Made by a program: the position numbers and the translations under genes. The notes below the pieces were generated by a model. The model saw only the letters and a list, made by a program, of their open reading frames with translations. It was not told the DNA's origin and ran no database searches. From Gongronella butleri (taxonomy: Eukaryota > Mucoromycota > Mucoromycetes > Mucorales > Cunninghamellaceae), in assembly GCA_025201375.1 (NCBI GenBank), contig JAIWZP010000060.1, positions 1 through 64,000 on the forward strand: a DNA stretch of 64,000 bases. Direction: 5' to 3'. Each line of letters starts with the position of its first letter. Positions within the stretch are counted from its first letter, which is position 1. Shown here in pieces: positions 53,067 through 64,000 of the stretch.

Positions 53067-56000
53067 CGCGTCAATGGGCCAATTGGGCAATGAATACCCA
53101 TCCTTGACGCTCGCAAATTCGCCCCTCCCTCTCGTTTATGCATCACATTTCAAATAAAACATATAAACAATTGATCAGGAAAGCGTCTAGAGAGAGAGAG
53201 GAAAGGGACAAAAAAGAGTGACGCAAATCTCGCATTGCATCTTTGGCACGTCACTGTGCGCTCGCTTGCAAGGTCGCTTTTATTTTTCGGGTCCCGTTGT
53301 CAATGGACGCGCGCGACCCCGTCGGATGGGCAACCTATTCCACCTTTGGGCACGCCCTCTGCAACGGCTTGCTACAACTCCCCCCATCCCATCCACTCCG
53401 TCATTGATCAGAAAATTAAGACCTTGAACTGGCAAATGGCGCATCTCCGCAAAAAAAATCTCGAATGGGTGATCTGGCCCTCCTTTTTTTTCTATTTTTA
53501 CGTGTGTGGTCGCCGCCTCAATGCAATTGAGGGGCGCGTCCTCGTCGTTCCCCACCCAATATCAATGTATCCAAAGCAAAAAGGCATTGCTGATGGGCAA
53601 AAGGGCAAATAAAAAAAACAATATATTATCATCACAAAAGAGACAAACGTGGGGGACAAGCTCAATACAGCCGTCTTTGGAATCAAGGTTTCGTGTCACT
53701 GTAACACGATGATGCACTGCCCCGTCTGGCAAATGCCTTTTTCAAAACAACCAACCTACTTTTTTGTTCAGGTAGCATGTGCAATTCCATCTCACCTATC
53801 ATTTGCGTTCTTAGTTTGATGAAAAAAGCGTTCTTTCGGGCAAAGCACATGGGGGGCGATCCACAGTTTTAATACCAGCGTAGAAGTCATTCTCCTTGAC
53901 AGAAAATGTATGAATTTAAACTGGGGAAAAAGGGAGGCCAGCCTCGGTGTGTGCGGGTTTCGATGATGTCGCTTGAAGCCAAATCACAGGTGTCAAATTC
54001 TCCATCTGCATCCACCTCCTTGATCTTTCCCAGAATGGCCATTGTTTAGCTTTTTTCATCCGTGATGTCATCTGCCAACGAGCATCACCTGAGGGTTGTG
54101 TGCTTTCCTTTGTTGTTCTTGTTGGCATCGCTGCCCAGTTGGGCTCGTGGAGTGCACCTTGCTACGACGATGATCATTGGGCCAGACCGGGGGCTGCACA
54201 ACACGCGCTCGCGCGCCCGTTCCTTATTAGAAAGCATCTGCTTTTGGCCTTCTTCTGCCACGGCCAGATTCCGCCGCTCGGCACCGGGAGGACTATTTTT
54301 CCAGCTCAGCAAAAGGAGCCGAATTGTGCGCGTGCTCATGCACAACCAGCCAATCTGTTTTATTTCTTTATCTTCTGCGAGATGCTCGACAAGAATCAAA
54401 TGATCGACATTGGAAAACGTACTCCTTGATTGCTCTTGGCCATGCAACTCCTTGCTTTTTGCACTAGCGGTGAGATTGGCAGCACTGCGAAGCCCAGTGG
54501 ATGAATTTGTAATCTCGTGGTGGCCCTGGCCCACCCTTTTTTTTTTTTTTTTTCGTCCTCCCTCTCAGCCAAAAGGGAGATCTCCGCTGCGACTTTCATC
54601 CGGTTGACTGCGCGATGGTACAACCATGTGACCGCCGGCCGTACGACCCAACCATTCGAGCCCTGCTGACTGAAAAAAGTCGCGTCGTGTATCCGACTAC
54701 TGCTTTTTTTTGCCACCTGATCTCTGACTTCTTCCTATCTTTGAATCATGCAAAAAAGCCTAGTGCTGCCAAACGGAAAGCCACGAGGTGACACGCGCCC
54801 CCAGTAAAACAGAATCACTTGATGCAAAAGCGTGCCAGTCAGCTTTTCGGCGCGTCGCGGCACAAAGATCGCACCAACCAAGCACTTTTTTTTTGCTCCC
54901 TCCCCCCATTTCCACGTTCCTCAGAATGAATTATGATACAGATCATTCGCAGTGTGGTTTGGGCAAGTCAGCAGATCAATCATCAAACAAAATCAGGATT
55001 TTCGCCATTCTGGCCATTTTGGGCACCTTCTAGTTGGCCGGATCGGACGCAATTTATACCGAACCACTGCGGCGCGCCCAACTATCAGTTGACGACGGCC
55101 TGAATGCTGCGACTGACCAACTTTTTAATGCTGACAGCGCATCATCGCACTTTATCACAAACGGCCAACAACATTTTGGTCAACATTGGTTCTTGAAAGG
55201 TACATCGACCTAAAAGAACGAGAGATGCAGAAATCAAACACAGCTCCAAAGAATGCAACTTTACGAGTGCCCGACCTAAATCGATGAAATGACAGGCATA
55301 ATTTTTTTAAAAAATCGCTAAAATAGTGATTTGTTCGACATCTGTCTAATCGCTCGCCGGTTCCTATGGCTCCAGGCCCATGCAACGGGTCATTGTATCT
55401 CTTGATGGGGCGGTTTCCGAAGTGATTCAATGACCGGTCAGCCAACACTCAACATTTCATCTTTTTTTATGATTTTGATTGTAGCACCACAAACTGTTGA
55501 AAAAAAATATATGAAAGTTACACCAAGGGAAAGCGATGCTATCGTGCATCATTCCCTGTCTGCCTAGGAAGCTAAATCGACGTCATCTGTACGCTTGCAA
55601 AATCGGTTTAAACATTTCATGCCTAATTTTTTCAAAAGTGGACAAGACAGCGCAGAGCATACTGCAGTAACAAAAGACACGGAATTTGCTTCTCTCTCGA
55701 ATGGACGCAGTTCAACGGGTGAACGACGAAAACTGATCGAGAAATCAAGATTTCCAAAATATGACTTTGATCATCATTTTCTCAAAAGCCGCTTGGTCGA
55801 CCCCCAATTTTTATTGCACTTTTGATAGGCAACCAGGGTTCAATGCATCGTGTGGCACCTCTACAGTACTAGAACGCCAACGTGAAATTTTTCAAAATTG
55901 ATGACCTGGATGCATCTGTGGGCCGGCTGTGGTGGAGGACTATGCGACTATCCGGACGCATTTTGATTTTGATTGCTGAAAAAAAGTTTCATCTCCAAGG

Positions 56001-56450
56001 ATTTTTTGTTGCAACGCCACGAAACTTTTCCAGAGAGCTTTTTTTGGTCCCTCGCTTCTCAGAAAATAATAAAAAATGGACGGATCAAAGCTTCAAACAC
56101 CACACATCATGATGTAAATTCCAAATTCTTCATTAAGATCGTGCTTTTTTTGCGTATTCTTGGGCCCTGCTGGTTGATTAATTTTTTTTTCAAACAGATA
56201 TGATATATCATACTGTATGATACAGTATACGTATTTGCAGCAGCAAGCCAGCAAGCAGCAACTTTCTCACTAAACTTGCTTGGGAGGCTTACTGTTGGAT
56301 CACAGGTCACAGAATCAGCGTTTGACGAGGAGTAGTGGCTCGTAAAAAAAAAGAAATAAAGATGGATGGGCGCCGCTTCTTGGCTTTTTTATTTCCAAAA
56401 GGCATCGTCCATAACGTCCGTGTTATCATATACAAAAAGGGAGGGGTAAA
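53067..56450. other. Gene-poor stretch of 3.4 kb
   Basis: No recognisable gene. A minus-strand ORF of 51 codons (54042 down to 53887; MAILGKIKEVDADGEFD, then CDLASSDIIETRTH) reads like protein and could be an exon, but nothing joins to it convincingly. 54900-56200 is AT-rich with short open frames; 56125-56185 (GATCGTGCTTTTTTTGCGTA, then GGGCCCTGCTGGTTG) resembles 35765-35815 (AATCGTGCTTTTGTGCAT, then GGGCACTTGTTGGTTG), so an old repeat may lie here. TACAGTATAC-type words occur at 56212-56228. Confidence 0.45.
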
Positions 56451-57797
56451 TCAAGGGTGCCAAGGATCCTGGGCCAGTTCTGTCATCATTTCCAGGCTGC
56501 CGTCCTCAGTAACATAGGCAATGTCTTCAAGACGGATGCCATACTCGTGTGGCAGGTAGACGCCGGGCTCGACAGAGAAGGTGAAGCCGACCTGCAAGTG
56601 GCAATTGCGGTTTCCTCGGTTCATGTAGGGGTCTTCGTGCATTTCGAGGCCGATTCCGTGGCCCAGGCGGTGAGTAAAATAGGAGCCGAGGCCCGCAGCG
56701 TCAATGACGTCGCGCGCCGTCAGGTCGACCTGCGCGCAGCTGTCGCCTCGCTTCATGTTGGCTAGGACGGCCTTCTGCGCCTTTTGCACCGTGTGCCAGG
56801 CATCGATGCGCGTTTGATTGACCTTGACACCGTCGCCCTCTTGGCCGCCAATGAAGAACGTGCGCGTCATATCCGACTGGTAGCCGTAAAAGTCGCCACC
56901 GGTGTCGATCAAGACGAGGCTTCCAGCGCGCACCGTGTTTTCCTTACCGGGCTGGCCGTGCGGGAAAGCCGCATTGTCATCCACCAGTGCCACCACCCAC
57001 GTGTCGCGGAGACCGCCATGCACCAATGCTTCCTCCATCTTGGAAGCCACCGCAGACTCGGACATCCCCGGGTGGATGTACTGGTGCACTTTTTGCACCG
57101 CAAGATGCGTTACACGGTTCGCGCACTTCATCAAATCGATCTCGCGACGCGTCTTGGACATGCGCAGCTGCTGCACCGCCGGAGACGCAACCTCAAACGT
57201 CAGGTCGCCGCCCACAGCGCGCAGCGCTTCGGCAATGAACACGCGCGTCGTCGCTTCCACATACACCTTGGTCTTTTTGGAATTCTGCACGTCGCCCAGC
57301 ACTTTGACCACCTTTTCGTAGGGCGACGCATCCTCGAGCCAGGACACCATGCGCACATCCAGCTCCTTGGGCAGTGCTGCACGGGCAAGCGCCTCTTGCG
57401 CGCGCGTCTCCTCAAACATGGGCGTGACAATCGTCATGGACACGCCGGCAGCCGCGTTCTTATCCGAAGCAAACACCACCATGAAAGGCCGCTCCGTGCG
57501 GCTCCATTGGAGGTTGGCAAAGTACAGCATTGCCGCCGACGGCTCCATCACGTACGCAAACGCGTCGTCATCTGCCTCCAGCGTCGCCGCCAGCGCCTCC
57601 TGGCGCTGCTTAAAGTCGGCAGGCGCGATAAGACTGATGTTGTCGACGCACGCCTCCGAATATTGCTCAATGGCCTTCATATCCCGGTTCCACATACGAT
57701 TCAAGTCCTTGGCGTCATTTTGGAAAAAGAGCTGCAACAGCCACACACCGCCTATCAACACGACAAGCAGGCCTATCACGGCCAGCGCACGCGTGAG

Positions 57798-57836
<39 letters not shown>

Positions 57837-57982
57837 TAGCGTGAGCACGCTTACTCTCGCTTTCCCTTTCTTTCTTTGTGGAAGCGGTGTTTTACCATAG
57901 AGCGTTGCGTCAGCTTGTTCCAATGGTTCTTTTTAGACCCGCGGCGCGAGAGCAAGGGTGTCGACGCTGATTCGGTATCCAT
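56451..57982 (-). CDS. Membrane-anchored M24 metallopeptidase (Xaa-Pro aminopeptidase/prolidase type)
   Basis: Minus-strand exons 57896-57982 and 56451-57797 give 477 residues. Residues 1-29 are a basic, Ser-rich cytosolic tail. One membrane helix follows (ALAVIGLLVVLIGGVWLL, about 33-53), giving a type II anchor. A creatinase-like N-domain precedes the catalytic pita-bread domain. The five metal ligands are Asp327, Asp338 (DTGGDFYGYQSDMTR), His409 (HRLGHGIGLEMHE), Glu439 (FSVEPGVYLP) and Glu453 (GIRLEDIAYV). The set fits proline peptidases that cut after N-terminal residues before Pro, or dipeptides. The anchor suggests work in the secretory path, vacuole or surface. Intron 1 ends with a 31-T run (57801-57831 on the other strand as A). 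The reverse strand has a 351-codon shadow frame. Confidence 0.93.
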
Positions 57983-58553
57983 GAGGTCGGCAAGCAAAAG
58001 AAAGAAAACGAAAAAAAGGTTGAAAAGAAGATGAAGCCCCGCCTTCTCACGCCTCCTCGGGCCTTTTTAGATCGCTTTATTTTTTTCTGCATTACTGCGA
58101 TTTGATGCGATTTGATTCTGCCTGCATACAAAAAAGTCATGGACACGATGCATTTGTCCTGATGGGTGATCAATGCAGATGATCATTTTTATTTTTTTTC
58201 TTGCTGGCGTCATGCAGAGTCACTATTTTTGGCGTCCCTTTTGCACCTGCATAACGTTTGGCCGGGCAAACGACGCGCGCGCGCCCCATTCAAGGCCAGC
58301 ACCAGGACCCAATGACGGCAGATACAAAAAAAAAAAAAAAAAAAAAAGGGCGAGGGGTGGGAAGGAGGCACGCCTTTACCATGGCCATTGTCCATTTTGT
58401 TTATGTGGGTGAACCTAAAACTCACTGCTCACGTGTATCACGCTCTTCAGAGGGACAAAACAAGGCATTAAAATCAAACGCGCGTGCAAGTGTGGGGCAA
58501 AAAGATCATCTTTTCTTTCCCTCTTTCATCACTCTTGCTTTTTATCATTCCCA
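57983..58553. promoter_or_regulatory. Divergent promoter region of the M24 peptidase and HSL-type hydrolase
   Basis: This 570-bp spacer has a (GATTTGAT)-like doublet at 58101-58116 and an A-run at 58325-58347. No coding signal is supported. Confidence 0.4.
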
Positions 58554-59981
58554 ATGCGATACTCCCAACGTTTTTCTCGGCGTTTACGACTGTGGGTCCT
58601 CGTTGGCCTGCTGGCCGGCGCAGGCACAAAAAAAGGACGCGTCTTTGGTAAGAAATGAATGAAAAAGCTCGTCAATGGCTTGATTTGTCTTTTCATTTTT
58701 TTTTTTTTTTTGGCTATGCGCGCTTCATTATTAGTTGTGGACAAGGTGTTCACATTGGGCGAGTGGAGCCTACTCCATCTCCCGTTTCGGCTGCGACGTG
58801 CCTTTTTTTCCTTGTGTTTCCGCCTGCATCCCACGGTGGCGCGATGGCTGCTGTGGCTCGTAACGCAGCCTCATGGCGAGCGGCTCGACTGGGTCAAACC
58901 TGTCAAGCAAGACGGCGTGAATGCCGTGTGGATTGGCCCAGGCTACAGCAGCCAATCGCTCGCGCACATTGAAACGGCTGCACCGCACTTGGATCTCGTC
59001 ATTCAATATATCCACGGCAAGATCAAAAATCATGCGCAATGACACGCGCGTCTCATCTTTTTTTTTCTTTTTCTTCTTTTTTTTTATTATTATTTTTTTT
59101 TTGATGATTCCCAGGTGGTGGGTTTTCCGTTGGGCACGCGACCATGTATATGCCTTCATTTATGTACCTGCTTGAAATTTTGAAGAGCAAGCACGGGATT
59201 AATGCGGCCATTCTGTCCATTGAATATGAGCTTTCACCCAAATCGCGCTACCCAGAAGCGATCCACGAGTGCATGCGTGGCTATTGCTACTTGACGCACA
59301 CGCTGCGCATCCCAGGCTCAAAATTGCTCTTGGGTAAGACGGTGAAGAGGGAGGGAAAGAGAAAAAAAAAAGGGAAACGTGCTGAAATCGAGATTTTGGT
59401 GGGGCTTCACATGAAAATTGGTGTATTTTTCTTTTTTTTAAGCTGGGGAAAGTGCAGGCGGCAACCTTGTTGGTACGACGCTTGCTGTGATTGGGCACCA
59501 GCGCGACCACGCGGAGTATGCGTCGTTGCCAAAGTTGCCGATGCCCGCGGGCAGCGTGATGATTTCGCCGTGGGCGACATTGCACGCAGGCTCGCCGAGC
59601 TACGCCGCCAATGAGGCCACCGACGTCATCCGCACGTACTTGCTCAACATATACATCACCAATTACCTGCCGCGGCGCGTTCCAATGGCCCACGCAGAAG
59701 ACAACTTGGCCGCCCTGGCGCGTAACCCGCTCGTGTCCATCCTGTATGCGGACTACAAGGACGTGACGCCTGTGCTTGTCGTCTACTCCAATGCCGAGGT
59801 CCTACAGCATGAGGACGCGCAATTGGTCAAGCGACTCAAACATCTGGGCGTCCAAACGGACGTCATCGTACGCGACCATCAGCCTCACGTCTGGATCATC
59901 GAGCCCATGCTCGCCACCTCCCTTGACGCGTGGAAACAGGACATGAACGACATGATAGATTGGATGGCTGCGCGCGTTTGA
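58554..59981 (+). CDS. HSL-type alpha/beta hydrolase (GDXG family), membrane-anchored
   Basis: Exons 58554-58647, 58735-59016, 59115-59333 and 59443-59981 give 377 residues. The N-terminus has a short basic tail, then a helix (LWVLVGLLAGAG). The oxyanion motif HGGGF (125-129) is rebuilt only if intron 2 uses a GC donor (CCACG|GCAAGA). The nucleophile elbow is AGESAGGN (Ser202), again joined over an intron. His347 (RDHQPHVW) and an acid near Glu317 (SNAEVLQHED) complete the triad. Family members include hormone-sensitive lipase, arylacetamide deacetylase and yeast Say1, an ER steryl acetyl esterase; the anchor plus core most resemble Say1-like proteins. Substrate is inferred only. The gene converges on the FAR1-type gene. 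Confidence 0.88.
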
Positions 59982-60694
59982 GGAACACATACGCCCGAGT
60001 CTGACGTGATTTTTTCTCCTAAACCTCGTTTTCTGTTGCTTTTGTTGTTGTTGTCGCACGCTTTTCCGCACTCGTCCTTCCCCTCCCCCCATGTTTTCCA
60101 TCTTCCCACCTTTTTCTCGCTCTCCGTACGCACGATGACAACAGTTGCACATCGTCAGATAAGCAAAACGCGTAACATAAAAAAAGGGTCTCTTTTGAAA
60201 ATTAAAGTTTCCTCTCGTCACGGGGGAAGACTTCTTCCGGTGGGCCAATCCGATCAATATGCCCAAGCATCGTGAACCTAGTTTGAAATGCACTACTGTA
60301 TGATGTTTCCTTTTCAGCATGAAGATAGATGGCATGTTTCCAGGTTCCCATCCATCGACTCACTAGAAGATATTTGTCATGGCACTTAAAGATAGGGAAC
60401 GCAATTTCGCACCCATGAGGAGGTTCCTTGTCCAAGATGTTTGACTTTTTTACATCCACATGATCGCGGAAAAGGTGAAAAAAGGCGCAAAAATCAAGAA
60501 AAAGGGTATTTTTTTTGTTGACACACGTCATCCATCCAAGATCAAGGCAGATGATGCGCTTTATTTTAATAATAATCAATTAGCTGGAAGTTTAAGCACA
60601 ATGCAGGATGGGGGATGGGCAATTTAACGTACAGGGGGGAGGAAATCATGCAAAATACAGACAAAAAAAAAAAAAAGAGAGAGAAAAAACGCTA
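59982..60694. other. Intergenic, converging 3' ends
   Basis: Pyrimidine-rich hydrolase 3' flank. A minus-strand open frame of 125 codons (60202-60579) has a protein-like second half (FPIFKCHDKYLLVSRWMG, then TRFTMLGHIDRIG) but no family match and no obvious exon partner. It might be a relic. Confidence 0.4.
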
Positions 60695-62570
60695 CTAATA
60701 AGGTGGTTCGCGCTGGCTGGGGACAATGGCCCCAGGGGTGACAGGGGTGTTCACTGCAACTGGTGGATAATATTGCGGGTGCTGCTGAGGCGCTGGTATT
60801 GGAGTATGAGGCGCCATGGTAGATGGTGACGGTGCGGCCATGGATTGTGGCAGGTAGGCAGGCCACTGGGCAGCCTGGGCATTTGGTGGAGGTGGCAGTG
60901 GCGGTGGTGGGAACGTAAGCATGGATTGAGGCGGCATGGCAGGAGGTGGCATTGGTGGGTGGACCATGGTGGTGGGATTATAGTAGGATGGCGCGTGCGC
61001 GGAGGGTGGTGGGGGTGGAAGTGGTGGTGGGGGCATCGATGACGCGTGCGCGGAGCGTGCATAGCTCATTTCAGTGTTGTCACTGAGATCGAGGATCATG
61101 GGCTCGTGCAATTGCGTAAACACAACGGGATTTTTCGCTTTTTTTTCAGTGGTTGGCGGGGATGTCCAAGACATGGGCGCTAATTCGTCGTCGAGCCCGT
61201 CGGGCCCTTGATTCTTGTTCATGGCCTGCAGAATCGATTGCAAATTTCGCTGCGAATACACTTTGACATAGAATAATTGGCGTGGTAGCTCAAACATGGC
61301 GAACCCTTGGGGCGTCTTTGGCAATTGCTGTGTAAATGGCAAGCGATTGGTGTCGGGGAACAGGAGCTCGTGCGCCATGGCCGACTGGAAATCGACGTAT
61401 TCGTCTTGTTCTTGGAATGATGCCGACGACGACGAGGCAGAATGCGTCATGGCGGCAATGGAGGGCGGCGACTCCGACAATGACGTGGAAATTGCCGCGT
61501 ATCGATGGGCATCGCGATGTTTGTCGTCTTGGGGGTCCGTAAAGAAAAAAGCAGGGAGAGCGTCCACATCTGTACTTGTCCAGGTGGCAACTTGGCAGAT
61601 CCATTGCCTCAATCGCTGCTGGATCAGCACCGTCAGGTCCTCGCTGCCCGCCGTCATTGTGCAAAGCGTGGACCACATCTTGTGCAGCTGTTCAATTCGC
61701 TCGCGCGTCTCAGACTGCCGTTGTTTTTGCCTTTCTTGAGCAATTCGGTTGTAAAATCGCCTTTCGTGCCATGGAATATCCGGAAACGCTTGTTGCACCT
61801 GCGTGCGGATCGTCGACGTTGGCAATCCTTGCTGTGCCAGTTGCTGGATCATGACTTGCATAGTCTTTGGCCATATGACGTCCATGTTCCCCAACGGAAT
61901 CGGCGCGTGGTTGTGCACACGCGTCTCGGGATTCTGCGAAATGTGGAATTGCCACGTCCGCTCGTGCACGCGCCGCAAAACAACACGCCAAAGACAGTCG
62001 CATCGCTTTGATTTGCGCGAAGATTTGTTCTGCTGTCGTGACCGCGAAGAATCGGCCAAGCCCTCGCGCGAACAATACACATAGATGCTCTTAAAAAATA
62101 AAAAAGTCAGCCACGAACACACGTCGTCCATCTCATTTCAGGTGAATAGTTTTCCACTCCCGAAGCAAATCACCCAAATTACTCGTTTTGGTATGATCTG
62201 CCTTGTCATTTCTTTTTTACCTTGCTATTGCTTTGCTCTTGTTTGATGGTAAACCCGTATTGCGCGCTTAAATTGCGGCAATAATCGACAGCCAGCGCGC
62301 TGGTGGGAAATAGTTGCGACAAAAGATCTTTATAATATGGCTCCAGCTGCCATTAAGCAAAAAAAAAAAAAAAAAAAAAAAAAGAGAAGAAGAAGAAGAA
62401 GCAAAGGAATTGAGCGCGTATGTGACTGCAGTGGCGTGTTATTTTTGCGCAAATGCAATGTGTATTGCGCCAAGGTTGCGCCAAGATGCACATCCATCGC
62501 TTTTATTAGTATGGCACGCGCCTCTTACCATTTGAATATGACACAGAGGGCCCAAGGATGTGGATTCCAT
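60695..62570 (-). CDS. FAR1-type zinc-finger DNA-binding protein with Pro-rich tail
   Basis: Minus-strand exons 62529-62570, 62221-62346 and 60695-62089 give 520 residues. The start MESTSLGPLC is followed by the first half of a FAR1/WRKY-GCM1 domain (ALAVDYCRNLSAQYGFTIK) and, over the intron, SIYVYCSREG, KRCDCLWRVVL and VHNHAP, which hold the Cys and His ligands of the FAR1 zinc finger (C62, C86, C88, H115, H117). FAR1 domains come from Mutator-like transposases. Here no transposase catalytic domain follows, so it looks like a host regulator. Residues 120-260 are helical and Gln-rich, 260-390 mixed. The last 120 residues are Pro/Met-rich (PPPPLPPPPPSAHAPSYY, PPAMPPQSMLTFPPPP), as in activation or scaffold regions. 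Its targets are not known. Confidence 0.78.
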
Positions 62571-63628
62571 TGCTGAAGTAAATAAGAGAAAAAGAATTAG
62601 AAAGAAGAAAAAAAGAAGAGCGGTGCTGTGCTCCTTGGACATCCTTTTCATCGATAGAGGCAGAATGGGGGAAAATGCCACCAATTATTGGCAAATCGTG
62701 TCTAAAGCGCCTTTCTTGTGGCACCCCAAGTGACGTGCGAACGAAATAGCATAATTCCTCCCTGGTGCGCATTGTCCAAAATGCCAATGGGGTGAGATCG
62801 CCCCAAGAATAGCATAAAAAAACAAGAAAATGCAAAAAGACACCCCCAAGCTTCTCACCTCTCGCTCGCCCTGATGATCTCCGACGTGACACGAAAGTTC
62901 CGCGGTCCATGCCGTCCGCTGCCCCCAACTCCAAGAACTCGGTCAAATTGCCAAAAAGGTCGATAGTTTCAGCGCCAGCCCGCCAAACATCGTACCATGC
63001 TGCCCTTGTCTGAGTCCAATTTGCATTGAGGGCCCTTCCCACGTCTTCCAAGAAAGTCAATCAGCTCAAGGAAATCGATCTCATCCTTGGTAAACCTTGG
63101 CGGCAGCCAATGCCCTCTGTTTGTCATGTTTGCGATGACTACCATATTTTTTGATCCGACATGGCCAGGGACCATACGGCGTTTGCCCTCGCTGTTTCCG
63201 CTCACCGTCTGTTTTTGGCATAACATGGGGATCAATGTTACCCAGCCGCTGGTCAATTGATCAAACCTTAAAAAAGAAAAGTGATCTTCCCGTTTGGTGG
63301 CGATTGTGCGCTGTCTTGCATTTTCATCCATTTCCATGCATTGCACCCTGCATCTGTATTCTTTTTGCATTCGCATTTTATTCATCATCACGGATCATCA
63401 TTGTCTTCTATTGACTTTGGCACACCATATAAGCAATCACGCAAGCATCACATGATGCACTGCCCTTTCGCCACACTTAATCCTTGTGTTCCCTCGTCGC
63501 TCTGTTGCTGGCCTCACTAATGTTAAGGAGGACAGAGGGGGAGCAATTGGGATCACAAAAAAGAACCTAGATACCAGCAGTGACTTTTCTTACCACGACT
63601 TTTATTCAACATCGTACGATCTGGGAAT
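62571..63628. other. Possible decayed or unrecognised gene on the minus strand
   Basis: Two adjoining minus-strand frames read like protein: one at about 63060-63250 (PPRFTKDEIDFLELIDFL, preceded by MVVIANMTNRGHW) and a shifted one at about 62870-63055 (EDVGRALNANWTQTRAAWY, then VWRAGAETIDLFGNL). The second ends at a good donor (AGAG|GTGAGA). A third piece lies at 62655-62790 (AFWTMRTREELCYFVRTSL). They may be exons of a real gene or a relic with a frameshift. I recognise no family. Confidence 0.25.
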
Positions 63629-64000
63629 TTAGCCCTTGGAGAAGGCGGCATTGTCGTTTACACTCGAGCGGTCCTCCCATCGACTACGTTTTTTCTTTTG
63701 TTTTGCCGCGGGTTCCAATGGCAACTGGCGGGACCTCCCGCTTTCTTTGATTCAAGGGCATGGTCCAGTCCTTCTCCCCTCCTCGGTGAATGTCGAGCGA
63801 CGCGCTTTTGCCCTATTTTCTTGACATTGGCGCTAGAAGCACGGACAATGTCTCTCACACCTGTCAGATTCCTTGACAAGGACAAGGGTTGCTACAAGCA
63901 CGATTCAGGGTTGGGTCGGGGAACGGGTTGTTGTTCGTGGTCCCCGAGCTTTGTGCTCTTTTTTTTTCATTTGTGCGCGTGCGCAGATGAGGGTGAAAAA
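63629..64000 (-). other. Right-edge coding signal, possible 3' exon on the minus strand
   Basis: A minus-strand frame ending with TAA at 63629-63631 reads LPLEPAAKQKKKRSRWEDRS and then SVNDNAAFSKG. The KKRSRWE core resembles UHM-ligand motifs of splicing factors such as SF1 and SF3B1. A stop lies in frame just upstream, so an acceptor near 63725 (CCGCCAG) would be needed. No full gene can be built before the window ends. Confidence 0.25.

Noticed and set aside
54540..54680. Segment with GGCTCGAATGGTTGG on the minus strand considered as a tRNA B-box
   Set aside because: No matching A-box or acceptor stem at tRNA distance. I found no convincing tRNA in the window.
56784..57839. Plus-strand open frame of 351 codons opposite the M24 peptidase
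   Set aside because: Arg/His-rich shadow of a codon-biased gene; it runs into a poly-Lys tail from the poly-A run. All five metal ligands are on the minus strand.

Overview
The window is eukaryotic DNA from a fungus. The genes are cut by short GT-AG introns with long poly-T tracts before the acceptor, 3' ends often carry AATAAA-like signals, and several products are fungal in type: the DASH kinetochore subunit Ask1, the repressor Opi1, the Zn2Cys6 regulator Ert1/AcuK, an Rck2/Srk1 kinase and a Gfd2-like protein. ZMAT5 (a U11/U12 minor-spliceosome protein), a TDRD3-like protein and a FAR1-type DNA-binding protein sit beside these fungal genes. That mix fits an early-diverging lineage such as Mucoromycota better than Ascomycota; this placement is inference from gene content, not from a tree.

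Layout. 0-4.9 kb: 3' part of a neurochondrin-like gene, a small Tudor-like gene, a short unknown ORF, RBX1 and a mitochondrial CCDC90/DUF1640 protein. 4.9-6.9 kb: non-coding, with copy A of a dispersed repeat. 6.9-18.2 kb: ZMAT5, OPI1, RPL7 (with an intronic C/D snoRNA), a TDRD3-like gene, ASK1 and an Rck2/Srk1-type kinase. 18.2-24.2 kb: a gene-poor stretch holding one F-box gene and repeat copy B (inverted). 24.2-31.7 kb: RRP6, an ING/PHD gene, ERT1/AcuK and a class IV aminotransferase. 31.7-37.6 kb: a gene desert with a hAT-like fold-back element flanked by an 8-bp direct repeat, a 34-bp tandem repeat and a dense field of TACAGTA/TACTGTA words. 37.6-53 kb: a CSC1/OSCA channel, repeat copy C, a Gfd2-like nuclease-fold gene with a duplicated last exon, RPL34, a mitochondrial RbfA-like gene, a secreted aspartic protease, a membrane family-2 glycosyltransferase and a Ych1/Ibp1 phosphatase. 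53-64 kb: another gene-poor stretch, then a membrane M24 peptidase, an HSL-type hydrolase, a FAR1-type regulator and weak coding signals at the right edge.

The genes do not form one pathway. Most are single-copy housekeeping genes: ribosome (RPL7, RPL34, snoRNA, RbfA), RNA processing (RRP6, ZMAT5), chromosome segregation and ubiquitylation (ASK1, RBX1), and lipid, carbon and stress control (OPI1, ERT1, the kinase).

I rebuilt 24 intron-containing genes with about 65 introns. Every join keeps reading frame and most restore a family motif. Three introns look best explained by GC-AG splicing, and none shows a U12-type donor although a U11/U12 protein is encoded here. The strongest new leads are the ZMAT5 gene, the RPL7 intron snoRNA, the fold-back element with its target-site duplication, the three-copy dispersed repeat and the GC-AG introns.
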